Assembly (NCBI RefSeq): GCF_900172375.1
Contig: NZ_FWFS01000001.1
Span: forward strand, 186,001 to 250,000
Source: Aquimixticola soesokkakensis
GTDB lineage: Bacteria; Pseudomonadota; Alphaproteobacteria; Rhodobacterales; Rhodobacteraceae
Length of the DNA: 64,000 bases
Direction of reading: 5' to 3'
Part shown: piece after piece, positions 29,830 to 39,035 of the stretch
How positions within the stretch are numbered: position 1 is the stretch's first letter
Layout: every line of letters starts with the position of its first letter
The notes under the pieces: model-generated
What the model was told of the DNA's origin: nothing
Seen by the model: only the letters and a program-made list of their open reading frames with translations
Databases searched by the model: none
Program-made: the position numbers and the translations under genes

Positions 29830-30671
29830 GCGGGATAGACTTCGCGGGGATCGTGTTCGGCGGCGGCATAGGTGGCGCGCCGTTTTTGGGCGATCATATC
29901 CGCCACCCGCCTCATTGCGATGCCGCGCATGAATAGGGAGGCAGGAAGAAAGGCCCATGCAGCAACCGTCCAGATCAGGGAATGAGAATTCGTGAGTGTC
30001 GTGGTGTCAAAGATGCTTGCAGCCGCCTTCAGAAAGGCCGGCACAAGGAAGGGCAGCAAAAACCCCATGGCAATGTTGAAGCGCGCATCGCGGGTAAGCC
30101 GTTGAACCACATCCCCGCCGGCAGTCGGATCGAAGGTCGGGAGGTTGATCCAGACATTGAAGGCCCCCGAACGCGACGGCCACTGGCGCAGCGTGAGCGA
30201 TGAGACGAAGACGAAGAGCGAGAGCAGGGAAATGATATAGGCCATGCTGGCGGTAATCCGCACCAGCGCGATGTCACCAGCGGGGGCGTTGGCGGGCAAA
30301 AGCTGGGTCATCAAACGCACGGGCGAATAGGGGAAATCGCAAATATACCCCACGAGCGCGCCGAAAGCGGTCAGAAATTCCGTAAATCCGGTGGGCTGGG
30401 AGATGCCGCGACAGATGGCCGAGAGGATCAACAAGGTGATCAGCAGTGACACATAGCGGATGCGGTTAAAGGGCGGTGCATCGCGAAACTCAACAAGGCT
30501 GGGATAGGCGGAGGTATATTCGAAAAAGGTCAGCGCCCCGCCAAACAGGGCGACCAACGCGACAATCTGGCCGCTGTCAGATGTGACATTCGGCAACGCG
30601 ACCGAAGGGGTCGCGACCAAGAGCATCACCAGGAATGCCCGCACCAATGCGCCGAGATAGCGGTTAAACAC
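29826..30671 (-). CDS. Multi-spanning membrane protein of unknown function
   Basis: I do not recognise a named family. The roughly 281-residue protein has about six hydrophobic segments, for example AFLVMLLVATPSVALP, IVALVALFGGALTFF and MAYIISLLSLFVFVSSL, and a charged C-terminus. I chose GTG 30671, which follows GAGGA; the frame runs on to ATG 30803, but the extra 44 residues are Arg-rich and lack membrane character. It overlaps the downstream EEP gene by 4 bases. Confidence 0.65.
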   Translation of the reverse strand: MFNRYLGALVRAFLVMLLVATPSVALPNVTSDSGQIVALVALFGGALTFFEYTSAYPSLVEFRDAPPFNRIRYVSLLITLLILSAICRGISQPTGFTEFLTAFGALVGYICDFPYSPVRLMTQLLPANAPAGDIALVRITASMAYIISLLSLFVFVSSLTLRQWPSRSGAFNVWINLPTFDPTAGGDVVQRLTRDARFNIAMGFLLPFLVPAFLKAAASIFDTTTLTNSHSLIWTVAAWAFLPASLFMRGIAMRRVADMIAQKRRATYAAAEHDPREVYPA

Positions 30672-30962
30672 TGCAATCGTTTCCTCAACTTGGACGGATG
30701 CGATGCGATGCCGCGCCCTTGTTCCAACTTGACCTCGCCAAATGTGACGAGCTGCCTCAATATTGCCCAATTTGTGCCTTCTTTCGGAAATGTCATCAAC
30801 CATTGCTTAAGGTTAACGCTCCGATTGGGGCGGTTTCGTGGACAAACTGGTGCCACTTTGCATCATTGCAGCCTGCGGACATGGCAGAATAAGGGCTCCA
30901 CACAATATCTATGTTGTGGGGCCCATCGGGATACTAGAGGCGCAAAGCTGCGGCGTGGTGAT

Positions 30963-31475
30963 TCAGGATTTGCGCAGAGCGACGGCAAGGATGATCAGGC
31001 CCGCGCCAGACATCAACAGCTCGATTCCAAACAAGAATCCGATCAATGCGAGCGAGGCCGCGCCAAAATTCGCAGCGAGGTAGCCGCCCAGCAAAACGGT
31101 GATCGTGCCTGTGGCAAGCATGCCCCAGAAATAGGGCGTTGTGCGCATCTTCCATGCGATGATCAGCCGGATGACGCCGGAGGCCAGCAGAAAGGCCAGC
31201 AACACCACCGTCAGCGACAGCGCGCCTTCGACCGGATTGGCCAGAAACGACACGCCGATGGCCAACATCACAATGCCCCACAGGATCGAGGCCAGGCGGT
31301 GCTCGGCGGCATGCCCGCGAAATGCGGCATAGGCCTGCACCGCACCGGCAAAAACAAACAGGACGCCCAAAAAGACCGTGACGGTCAGCGTAGCGGCGAC
31401 CGAATTGGCGATTGCGGCGACACCAAAGACCAGCGTCAACAGCCCGAGGGCCATAATGAGTGTCCAATTTTTCAT
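30963..31475 (-). CDS. HdeD family membrane protein
   Basis: The 170-residue protein has six hydrophobic segments and the DUF308/HdeD pattern, with FLGVLFVFAGAVQAYAAF and LLASGVIRLIIAWKMR. HdeD in enterics is linked to acid resistance; no such role is demonstrated for this family member. It lies between leuD and the unknown membrane protein. I found no EcfG-type promoter before it. Confidence 0.85.
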   Translation of the reverse strand: MKNWTLIMALGLLTLVFGVAAIANSVAATLTVTVFLGVLFVFAGAVQAYAAFRGHAAEHRLASILWGIVMLAIGVSFLANPVEGALSLTVVLLAFLLASGVIRLIIAWKMRTTPYFWGMLATGTITVLLGGYLAANFGAASLALIGFLFGIELLMSGAGLIILAVALRKS

Positions 31476-31528
31476 ATCAAAACCTGCATTTCTTAAAACC
31501 TTTGCCCAGTAGATAGGGGCCAGAACAC

Positions 31529-31557
31529 AAACGGCGACCCGTAAAAGGCCGCCGTTT
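31529..31557 (-). terminator. Hairpin after leuD
   Basis: An 8-base perfect stem AAACGGCG/CGCCGTTT lies about 40 bases past the leuD stop. The leftward strand has only a modest T content after it, so termination may be partial. Confidence 0.45.
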
Positions 31558-31598
31558 GGATGTTTAACGCGTTTGTGCGCCGAAGTGTCGGGGCCGCT

Positions 31599-32204
31599 TT
31601 AGACCCAGGGACGCGATTGTGCGGCGGCTTCTTCGAACATGTCGATGGAGGCCTCATGCGCCAGCGTCAAACCGATGTCATCGAGACCTTCGAGCAGGCA
31701 ATGCTTGCGGAACGGATCGACCTCGAATTCGAACACCTGACCGTCAGAGGTGGTGACCTCCTGAGCCTCCAGATTGATGGTCATCCGCGCGTTCGAGCCT
31801 TTTTCAGCATCGGCCATCAGCGTGTCGACAACCTCCTGCGGCATCACGATCGGCAGAATGCCGTTCTTGAAGCAGTTGTTGAAAAAGATGTCGGCAAAGC
31901 TGGTGGAAATCACGCATTTGATACCGAAATCCCGGATCGCCCAAGGCGCGTGTTCACGCGAGGAGCCACAGCCAAAGTTGTCACCGGCGACGAGAATTTC
32001 AGCGTCACGGTACTGCGGCTTGTTGAGGACGAAATCGGGGATCTCGTTGCCCTGACGGTCAAAACGCATCTCGTCAAACAGGTTCGCGCCAAGGCCCGAG
32101 CGTTTGATGGTTTTCAAAAACACCTTGGGGATAATCATATCCGTGTCGATGTTCACAAGCGGCATCGGAGCGGCAACGCCGGTGATTTTCTGGAACTTTT
32201 CCAT
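31599..32204 (-). CDS. leuD: 3-isopropylmalate dehydratase small subunit
   Basis: LeuD is the small subunit of isopropylmalate isomerase. It shows [17 protein letters not shown], the family motif [16 protein letters not shown] and [11 protein letters not shown]. Length is 201 residues. It follows leuC by 12 bases in one operon. Confidence 0.96.
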   Translation of the reverse strand: MEKFQKITGVAAPMPLVNIDTDMIIPKVFLKTIKRSGLGANLFDEMRFDRQGNEIPDFVLNKPQYRDAEILVAGDNFGCGSSREHAPWAIRDFGIKCVISTSFADIFFNNCFKNGILPIVMPQEVVDTLMADAEKGSNARMTINLEAQEVTTSDGQVFEFEVDPFRKHCLLEGLDDIGLTLAHEASIDMFEEAAAQSRPWV

Positions 32205-32216
32205 TGTCGTCTCTCC

Positions 32217-33626
32217 TTACATCATCTCGCGCACGTCGGTCAGGTGACCGGTGAGCGCGGCAGCAGCAGCCATAGCCGGCGACACGAGGTGCGTGCGGCC
32301 TTTGTAGCCCTGACGGCCTTCGAAGTTGCGGTTGGATGTCGAGGCACAGCGCTCGCCCTCGGCCAATTGGTCGGGGTTCATCGCCAGACACATGGAACAG
32401 CCCGCCAGACGCCATTCAAAACCGGCATCGGTAAAGATCTGGGCGAGGCCCTCTTCTTCGGCCTGGGCGCGCACAAGGCCGGACCCCGGGACAACCATCG
32501 CCCGCATCCCGTCTTTGACCTTTTTGCCCTTGAGGATCGCCGCCGCGGCGCGCAGATCCTCGATCCGCCCGTTGGTGCAAGAGCCGATGAACACGGTGTC
32601 GATTTTGATGTCGGTCAGCTTTTGACCCACTTCGAGACCCATGTAGGCAATCGCGCGTTTCACCGCTTCGACCTTGCCGCCTTCAAAGCTTTCGGGCGCA
32701 GGCACGACAGCGCTGATGGGCAGCACGTCCTCGGGGGAGGTGCCCCAGGTCACAACGGGCTGGATGTCTTCGCCCTTGAGGGTGACGACCTTGTCGAAAT
32801 GCGCGCCTTCGTCGGTGTAGAGCGTTTTCCACCATGCCAGAGCGGCCTCGTATTGCGCGCCTTTGGGGGCGTGCGGGCGACCTTTGACGTAGGCGAATGT
32901 GGTTTCATCCGGTGCGATCAGACCTGCGCGCGCGCCGCCTTCGATGGCCATGTTGCAGACGGTCATGCGGCCTTCCATCGACAAATCACGAATGGCTTCG
33001 CCGCAATATTCGATGACGTAGCCAGTGCCGCCGCCGGTGCCGGTTTCACCGATCACCGCCAGGGTGATGTCTTTTGCGGTCACGCCAGGTTTCAGCTTGC
33101 CGGTGATTTCCACTTTCATGTTCTTGCCCTTGCGCTGGATCAGCGTTTGGGTGGCCAGAACGTGCTCGACTTCGGAGGTGCCGATGCCGTGGGCCAAGGC
33201 CCCGAAGGCACCGTGGGTCGCGGTGTGGCTGTCGCCGCACACGACGGTCATGCCGGGCAATGTCCAGCCCTGTTCGGGGCCGACAATATGCACGATGCCC
33301 TGACGCACGTCAGAGACGGGGTAGTAGTGGACGCCGAAATCCTTGGCGTTCTTGTCGAGAGCCTCGACCTGAATGCGCGATTCCTCGTTGGCGATCACAC
33401 CGGACACGCGGTCCAGAGTGGTCGGCACGTTGTGGTCGGGCACGGCAATTGTTTTTTCCGGCGCGCGCACTTTGCGGCCCGCCAGGCGCAGGCCCTCAAA
33501 GGCTTGCGGCGATGTCACTTCGTGGACGAGGTGACGGTCGATGTAGAGCAGGCAAGTGCCATCATCGCCTTCATGTGCCACATGGGCGTCCCAGATTTTA
33601 TCGTAGAGTGTCTTCGGGGCGGTCAT
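32217..33626 (-). CDS. leuC: 3-isopropylmalate dehydratase large subunit
   Basis: LeuC carries the 4Fe-4S cluster of isopropylmalate isomerase. The aconitase-family cluster motifs are present: [37 protein letters not shown] and [12 protein letters not shown]. Length is 469 residues. The 272-base gap upstream, shared with divergent mscS, contains a possible short leader frame. Confidence 0.96.
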   Translation of the reverse strand: MTAPKTLYDKIWDAHVAHEGDDGTCLLYIDRHLVHEVTSPQAFEGLRLAGRKVRAPEKTIAVPDHNVPTTLDRVSGVIANEESRIQVEALDKNAKDFGVHYYPVSDVRQGIVHIVGPEQGWTLPGMTVVCGDSHTATHGAFGALAHGIGTSEVEHVLATQTLIQRKGKNMKVEITGKLKPGVTAKDITLAVIGETGTGGGTGYVIEYCGEAIRDLSMEGRMTVCNMAIEGGARAGLIAPDETTFAYVKGRPHAPKGAQYEAALAWWKTLYTDEGAHFDKVVTLKGEDIQPVVTWGTSPEDVLPISAVVPAPESFEGGKVEAVKRAIAYMGLEVGQKLTDIKIDTVFIGSCTNGRIEDLRAAAAILKGKKVKDGMRAMVVPGSGLVRAQAEEEGLAQIFTDAGFEWRLAGCSMCLAMNPDQLAEGERCASTSNRNFEGRQGYKGRTHLVSPAMAAAAALTGHLTDVREMM

Positions 33627-33710
33627 TTCGCTCTCCCGTGGATGTTCTGATGAAAGGGTGTCGTGTTTGTGCGGCGGTCCGTACGGGACACGCCAAAAGG
33701 GCGCGCGCCG

Positions 33711-33797
33711 TCAAAGTCGGGCGAGAACCGTCAGCGTCGCACCGAAGAAGCGCCAAGGCAGGCGCGACCGGTCGTCCATATCAAAAACACGTTCCAT
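33711..33797 (-). CDS. Possible 28-residue leader peptide upstream of leuC
   Basis: A short frame starting ATG 33797 ends in TGA 84 bases before leuC. It encodes a basic/aromatic segment RLPWRFFGATLTVLARL with five Leu codons but no run of Leu. A GC-rich stretch that can form a hairpin follows. It could be an attenuation leader for leuCD, but there is only a distant AAGG upstream, so it may be chance. Confidence 0.25.
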   Translation of the reverse strand: MERVFDMDDRSRLPWRFFGATLTVLARL

Positions 33798-33898
33798 GCG
33801 CTGGATGTAGACCTTTGCAGCGAGTCTGACAAGGTGATTGCGCGGTTGTCGCGGCCCCTGTGGTCGTGCAAATCTAGGCGCAAGCCAAGGAGAACGCC

Positions 33899-35248
33899 GT
33901 GGATCCGACCCAAATAAGCGATGCTTTGACCTCTACCGGAAGTCAGGTCGCGACCCTGTTGTCCAATTTGACCCGCCAGTGGAACCTTTATCAGGTCGCG
34001 ATCATGGTGCTGTGCCTGCTTGCGGCATTGGGGGCGGGACGTGTGCTGGGGGGCAGGATGCGCGAGTGGATGCGCACGCTGGAGGGGCACCCAAAATGGC
34101 AGTTGCGCGTGCTTTTGTCGGTGCAAAAGCGGCTTTGGCTGATTTTCTGGGCCGCGATTTTATGGGCGGTCTGGCTGGTGATGCACGAAACCACATGGCC
34201 CTCGCGCTCCTACCTCATCGCCGGGCTGGCCAAGGTGGTGACCGCCTGGGTGGTCGTCAGCTTTGCCGCGCGGCTTGTGCGCAATTCCCTGTTGCGCAAG
34301 ATCGTGACCTGGGGGCTTTGGGCCTATTTCACCCTCTATTTTCTGGGAGGGCTGGATCAGGGGCTGGCCCTGCTTGACAGCGCGGCGGTTGAATTTGGCG
34401 CCTTTCGCCTGTCGCTCCTGTCCGTTGGCAAGGCCCTGGTGGTTACCGGTCTGCTGTTCACGCTGGCGCGGCTGATCTCGGGACAGGCTTCGGCGCAGAT
34501 TCGCAAAAACGAGGATATTTCCCCCTCGATGCGGGTCCTGATGACCAAAGTGCTTCAGGTCAGCCTCTATGCATCGGCCTTTTTCATCGGCTTGAAGGCG
34601 GTGGGCTTCGATTTGACGGGCCTTGCGGTCCTGTCGGGGGCGATTGGTGTCGGTATCGGGTTTGGCCTGCAAAAAGTCGTCTCCAACCTCGTGTCGGGTT
34701 TCATCATATTGCTCGATAAATCGGTGAAGCCGGGGGATGTGATTTCGCTGGGCGAAACCTTTGGCTGGATCAATGCGCTGGGCGCGCGCTACGTGTCGGT
34801 GGTGACGCGTGACGGCAAGGAATACCTGATTCCGAACGAAGATCTGATCACGTCCCAAGTGGTCAACTGGTCGCATTCAAACAATTATGTGCGCCTCGAT
34901 ATCAATTTCGGCACGGCTTATGGCGATGACCCCCACCTCGTGCGACGGGTGGCGATCGAGGCCACGCAAAGCGTGCGCCGCGTCAGTCAGGACCGCCCGA
35001 CCGTCTGTCACATTGTCGGCTTTGGCGACAGTTCGGTGGATTACGTCCTGCGGTTCTGGATCACCGACCCCACCGAGGGGCTGACCAACGTGCGTGGCAA
35101 TGTCTTTCTTGCGCTTTGGGATGCATTTCAGGCGCATGGCATCAACATCCCCTTCCCGCAACGCGAAGTCCGCGTTCTAGGGGACTCGACAGGCGCCGAA
35201 GATGCGCCTAAAGACACCGTTTCGCCCGCCGGACCTCGCGAGAGTTGA
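33899..35248 (+). CDS. MscS-family mechanosensitive ion channel
   Basis: The protein has about four N-terminal hydrophobic segments followed by the MscS pore helix and beta domain: LSGAIGVGIGFGLQKVVSN and LVSGFIILLDKSVKPGDVI, then GWINALGARYVSVVTRDG. It would release solutes on hypo-osmotic shock. Length is 449 residues, longer than E. coli MscS because of extra N-terminal segments. Translation starts at GTG 33899, preceded by AAGGAG; it is divergent from leuC. Confidence 0.92.
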   Translation: MDPTQISDALTSTGSQVATLLSNLTRQWNLYQVAIMVLCLLAALGAGRVLGGRMREWMRTLEGHPKWQLRVLLSVQKRLWLIFWAAILWAVWLVMHETTWPSRSYLIAGLAKVVTAWVVVSFAARLVRNSLLRKIVTWGLWAYFTLYFLGGLDQGLALLDSAAVEFGAFRLSLLSVGKALVVTGLLFTLARLISGQASAQIRKNEDISPSMRVLMTKVLQVSLYASAFFIGLKAVGFDLTGLAVLSGAIGVGIGFGLQKVVSNLVSGFIILLDKSVKPGDVISLGETFGWINALGARYVSVVTRDGKEYLIPNEDLITSQVVNWSHSNNYVRLDINFGTAYGDDPHLVRRVAIEATQSVRRVSQDRPTVCHIVGFGDSSVDYVLRFWITDPTEGLTNVRGNVFLALWDAFQAHGINIPFPQREVRVLGDSTGAEDAPKDTVSPAGPRES

Positions 35249-35322
35249 GTAGGCAGGCCCGAAATGCTATATTCAAGTTGTGCCCGGTGCCGGGGCTGAA
35301 CGGCGCGTATCGAAGGAGGACT

Positions 35323-35394
35323 ATGTCCTGTCCCAAGTCCAGTCAGCGGTTCAACACGGTGCCGCACAAGCCGCAAGCCGGGGTGTCGCAATGA
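35323..35394 (+). CDS. Possible 23-residue upstream frame coupled to rsfS
   Basis: A perfect AAGGAGG (35313-35319) stands 3 bases before ATG 35323. That frame encodes 23 residues (Ser/Pro/Gln-rich) and its TGA overlaps the rsfS ATG as ATGA. It may be a leader frame that couples translation into rsfS. The alternative is that the same AAGGAGG serves a CTG at 35328, which is in frame with rsfS at an 8-base spacing and would add 21 residues. Confidence 0.35.
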   Translation: MSCPKSSQRFNTVPHKPQAGVSQ

Positions 35395-35762
35395 CCGCCG
35401 TCTCTGCATATGATGAAGCCCAGCTGCGTGACTTCATCCTCAAATCCCTCGAAGAGGATAAAGCCGAAGAGATCGTGACCATCGACCTCCACGGTAAATC
35501 GGAAATCGCTGGCTACATGGTGGTTGCCTCGGGGCGTTCGACCCGTCAGGTCAGCGCGATGGCCGAAAAGCTGTCCGACCAGCTCAAGCGCGATTTCGGC
35601 CTGTTTTGCCGCATCGAGGGCAAAGAACAGGGTGATTGGGTGTTGATCGACGCCGGCGACGTGCTTGTGCACATTTTCCGTCCCGAAGTGCGCGAGTTTT
35701 ATCAACTTGAGCAAATGTGGATGAGCGGCACCGATACGAAAGCCGAAATCCAGAAAATCTGA
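35391..35762 (+). CDS. rsfS: Ribosome silencing factor RsfS
   Basis: RsfS binds ribosomal protein uL14 and blocks subunit joining when nutrients are scarce. The DUF143 signature is clear: LEEDKAEEIVTIDLHGKS, GYMVVASGRSTRQVSAMAE and WVLIDAGDVLVHIFRPEVRE. From ATG 35391 it has 123 residues, a normal length. There is no good ribosome-binding site directly before this ATG. The stop shares one base with the rlmH ATG (TGATG). Confidence 0.93.
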   Translation: MTAVSAYDEAQLRDFILKSLEEDKAEEIVTIDLHGKSEIAGYMVVASGRSTRQVSAMAEKLSDQLKRDFGLFCRIEGKEQGDWVLIDAGDVLVHIFRPEVREFYQLEQMWMSGTDTKAEIQKI

Positions 35763-36232
35763 TGCGTGTGCATATTTGCGCCGTGGGCCGGCTTCGTTCC
35801 GGCCCCGAAGCGGCGCTGATCGACGATTACACCAAGCGGTTCGACCGGACAGGTCGCGCGCTTGGGCTTGGCCCGCTGAGCGTTACGCAGGTCGAGGACA
35901 AGAAAGGCGGCGGCATGGAGGCCGAAGCCGCGCTGCTCGAGCGTGCGATCCCCGGCGGCAGTCTGATCTGTACGATGGACGAACGCGGCGCTGTGCTGAC
36001 CTCGCCCGAATTTGCCGACCAGCTCGGGCGCTGGCGCGATGCAGGCCGCCAGGATGTCACCTTTTTGATCGGGGGCGCGGACGGTCTTTCGCCCGACTTG
36101 CGCGCCCGCGCCGATTTTTCCCTCAGCTTTGGCAAGATGGTGTGGCCCCATATGCTGGCGCGCGCGATGTTGAGCGAGCAGCTCTACCGCGCGGCCTCGA
36201 TCCTTGCGAAGTCGCCCTATCACCGCGTCTAA
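35762..36232 (+). CDS. rlmH: 23S rRNA pseudouridine-1915 N3-methyltransferase RlmH
   Basis: RlmH is a SPOUT-class methyltransferase acting on helix 69 of 23S rRNA. The family motifs FLIGGADGL and SLSFGKMVWPHMLARAMLSEQ followed by LYRAASI are present. Length is 156 residues. Translation is coupled to rsfS; pairing of the two is widely conserved in bacteria. Confidence 0.96.
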   Translation: MRVHICAVGRLRSGPEAALIDDYTKRFDRTGRALGLGPLSVTQVEDKKGGGMEAEAALLERAIPGGSLICTMDERGAVLTSPEFADQLGRWRDAGRQDVTFLIGGADGLSPDLRARADFSLSFGKMVWPHMLARAMLSEQLYRAASILAKSPYHRV

Positions 36233-36366
36233 GGCCGTTTTGCACGACAAGACTGCTGTTTTTTACGCGACCGGCAATCGCTCACGCGGAATTTCCCGTT
36301 AAAGATGTTCACCCTTGCCGCGCGGCGCGTTAGAACGGGCGCAACATGTTATCGAAGGATCCTGTC

Positions 36367-37893
36367 ATGGCTGCGCCCAAACCCGTTGTTCTTTGCATTC
36401 TCGATGGCTGGGGGGATCGTGACGAGGTTGAAGGCAATGCGCCCAAACAGGCAAACACCCCGAATTTCGACCGTCTTATGGCCGACTATCCGCGCAGCCA
36501 GTTGATCACCCATGGCCCTGACGTGGGGTTGCCGACCGGGCAGATGGGCAACTCCGAAGTGGGGCACACCAATATCGGCGCAGGGCGCGTGGTGGCGATG
36601 GACTTGGGGCAAATCGATCTCGCCATCGAAGACGGGTCATTTTTTGACAACGCGGCCATCCTTGCCTTTTGCGACAGGTTGAAAAAAACGGGCGGCACGG
36701 CGCATTTGATGGGCGTCATTTCCGATGGCGGTGTGCATGGTCATATCGTTCACACGCTTGCAGCCGCCAAACTGGTCGCCGAGCGCGGCGTTCCGGTTGT
36801 CATCCACGCGATTACGGACGGGCGCGACGTTGCCCCGACCTCTGCGGCTACCTTCATTCCCGAACTGGTTGCCAAATTGCCGGATGGCGCACGCGTGGGC
36901 ACTGTGATCGGGCGCTATTTTGCGATGGATCGCGACAACCGCTGGGATCGCGTCGGGCAGGCCTATGCTGCAATGATCAACGGCACCGGCCAGCAAAACG
37001 CACCGGATGCGCAAACGGCGGTCACCGCGGCCTATGCCCGCGGCGAGAATGATGAATTCATCAAGGCGACGGTCATTGGCGACTATCAGGGCGCCAAAGA
37101 CGGCGACGGGTTCTTTTGCCTGAACTTTCGTGGCGACCGTGCGCGTGAAATTCTGGCGGCGATCGGTGATCCGGCGTTTGACGGATTTGAGACCGGCCCG
37201 CGTCCCGAATGGGCGGCGCTGCTGGGCATGGTGGAATATTCCGACCGCCATAACAGCTATATGACCACCGCCTACCCCAAGAGCAAAATCGTCAACACGC
37301 TGGGGGCATGGGTCGCGCAGCACGGCAAGACGCAGTTCCGCTTGGCGGAAACCGAAAAATACCCCCATGTGACCTTTTTCCTCAACGGCGGCAAAGAGAC
37401 CCCCGAAGAGGGCGAAGACCGCTATATGCCCAAATCGCCCAATGTCGCGACCTATGATTTGCAGCCCGAAATGAGCGAACCCGAAGTGGCCGAGCGTTTC
37501 GTGGCCGCGATTGAAAAGGGCTACGACCTGATCGTGACCAATTTCGCCAACCCCGATATGGTGGGCCATACCGGCGATCTGGGGGCCGCGATCAAAGCCT
37601 GCGAAGCGGTCGATGAGGGCCTTGGGAAAGTCATGGCGGCGCTGGAAAAAGCGGGTGGCGCGATGATCGTCACTGCCGATCACGGCAATTGTGAAACGAT
37701 GATCGACCCCGTGACCGGCGGTCCTCACACCTCGCATACCACCAACCTAGTGCCTGTGGCCCTGTTCAACTTTCCCGAGACGGTGCGCCTGCGCAGTGGC
37801 GGGCGTCTGGGCGATCTTGCGCCGACCTTGCTGGAGATGATGCAGCTTGAGCAACCGGCGGAAATGACCGGAAAGAGCCTGATCCTGCGATGA
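36367..37893 (+). CDS. gpmI: 2,3-bisphosphoglycerate-independent phosphoglycerate mutase
   Basis: GpmI interconverts 3- and 2-phosphoglycerate with a di-manganese alkaline-phosphatase-type site. Ser63 in QMGNSEVGHTNIGAGR is the phospho-acceptor. Metal ligands are seen in LCILDGWG, FANPDMVGHTG and TADHGNCETM. ATG 36367 is preceded by GAAGGA and gives 508 residues. Its stop overlaps envC as ATGA. Confidence 0.96.
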   Translation: MAAPKPVVLCILDGWGDRDEVEGNAPKQANTPNFDRLMADYPRSQLITHGPDVGLPTGQMGNSEVGHTNIGAGRVVAMDLGQIDLAIEDGSFFDNAAILAFCDRLKKTGGTAHLMGVISDGGVHGHIVHTLAAAKLVAERGVPVVIHAITDGRDVAPTSAATFIPELVAKLPDGARVGTVIGRYFAMDRDNRWDRVGQAYAAMINGTGQQNAPDAQTAVTAAYARGENDEFIKATVIGDYQGAKDGDGFFCLNFRGDRAREILAAIGDPAFDGFETGPRPEWAALLGMVEYSDRHNSYMTTAYPKSKIVNTLGAWVAQHGKTQFRLAETEKYPHVTFFLNGGKETPEEGEDRYMPKSPNVATYDLQPEMSEPEVAERFVAAIEKGYDLIVTNFANPDMVGHTGDLGAAIKACEAVDEGLGKVMAALEKAGGAMIVTADHGNCETMIDPVTGGPHTSHTTNLVPVALFNFPETVRLRSGGRLGDLAPTLLEMMQLEQPAEMTGKSLILR

Positions 37894-39035
37894 TCCGCGC
37901 CGCGCTTTTTTCTGTGATGACCCTGTTTTGCCTGGCGCCTGTGGCGCAGGCGCAAAACGGCACGGCTGCGGTTTTGGCGCGCACGGCCGTCGAACAGTTT
38001 TCGCAGGCGATCGAGGGGATGAAAGCGGCGGATGGCTCTCAGGACCGTGTGCGGGCCTTGACCGAAACCATCACCGCCTATGAAAACGGACTTGAGGCGA
38101 TGCGCGAGGGGCTGCGCGAAGCCTCCCTGCGCGAAACAGCGATTGCGATGGCCTTCAATTCGGAAAGCGCGCGGGTCAGCGAACTTCTGGCCGTCCTCAT
38201 GAACCTGCCCTCCGGCTCGCCGCTGTCACTTTTGCATCCCTCGGGGCCGGTGGGAACCGCCCGGGCGGGCATGCTGGTGAGCGAGGTGACACCCGCATTC
38301 CAGGCGCAGGCCGAGGCGCTGCGCGAGACGCTTGAAGAGGTCCAGATGTTGCGCAGTCTGCAACAGGACGCGGCGCGCCAACTGGCCGAAGGTCTACGGG
38401 TGGCGCAGGATGCGCGCACCGAACTCAGTCAGGCCATTTCCGACCGCACCGATCTGCCGCAACGCTTCGCTGCGGATGGGGCGCGGGTGCAGCGGCTGAT
38501 TTCCAACGCCGAGACGCTCAAAGGCTTTGCCGAAGGATTGACCGACATCGACGAAGCCGAAGGCGTCGCGCCGATGGCGGCCCTGTCAGACCAGATCGGC
38601 AGCCTGCCCTTGCCGGTTCATGGCACGCTGTTGCGCGCCTATAACGAAGCCGATGCCGCAGGCATTCGCCGCCCCGGATGGTTGGTCGCGACACGGCCCC
38701 TGTCGCTCGTGACCACGCCCTGGCCCGCGACGATCCGCTACTTCGGACCGTTTCTGGACTACGGAAACGTGATGATTCTGGAGCCGGGAAACGACATTCT
38801 CATGGTTCTCGCTGGGATGGAGGATGTCTATGGTGAAATCGGATCGGTTATTCCGGCGGGCACCCCGATTGGCGTAATGGGCGGCGCGGCGCTGGATCCG
38901 GAGGCTTTTCTCGTGGCGGCGACCCTCGGGACAGGCGACGAGCGCACTCAAACGCTCTATATTGAAATTCGACAAGGGGGTGACCCCGTGGATCCGGCGA
39001 CATGGTTCGCTGCGAGAGGAGAAGAGACCCAATGA
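37890..39035 (+). CDS. envC: EnvC-like murein hydrolase activator
   Basis: A signal peptide (LFSVMTLFCLAPVAQA) leads into long coiled-coil helices (about residues 25-240), then a degenerate LytM/M23 domain. EnvC proteins activate amidases at the division site rather than cut peptidoglycan. In the LytM region (YGNVMILEPGNDILMVLAGM) the zinc-ligand histidines are absent, consistent with a non-catalytic activator. Length is 381 residues. It is coupled to both gpmI and ctpA by ATGA overlaps, the common order in alphaproteobacteria. Confidence 0.85.
   Translation: MIRAALFSVMTLFCLAPVAQAQNGTAAVLARTAVEQFSQAIEGMKAADGSQDRVRALTETITAYENGLEAMREGLREASLRETAIAMAFNSESARVSELLAVLMNLPSGSPLSLLHPSGPVGTARAGMLVSEVTPAFQAQAEALRETLEEVQMLRSLQQDAARQLAEGLRVAQDARTELSQAISDRTDLPQRFAADGARVQRLISNAETLKGFAEGLTDIDEAEGVAPMAALSDQIGSLPLPVHGTLLRAYNEADAAGIRRPGWLVATRPLSLVTTPWPATIRYFGPFLDYGNVMILEPGNDILMVLAGMEDVYGEIGSVIPAGTPIGVMGGAALDPEAFLVAATLGTGDERTQTLYIEIRQGGDPVDPATWFAARGEETQ

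Noticed and set aside
31560-33650. A 696-codon rightward open frame
   Set aside because: It lies antisense to leuD and leuC, both complete and motif-bearing; no domain is recognisable in the antisense product.
33777-33797. EcfG-like element in the leuC-mscS gap (leftward GGAAC-N16-CGAC)
   Set aside because: The -10 has two mismatches, and the element overlaps the possible leader frame; not convincing.
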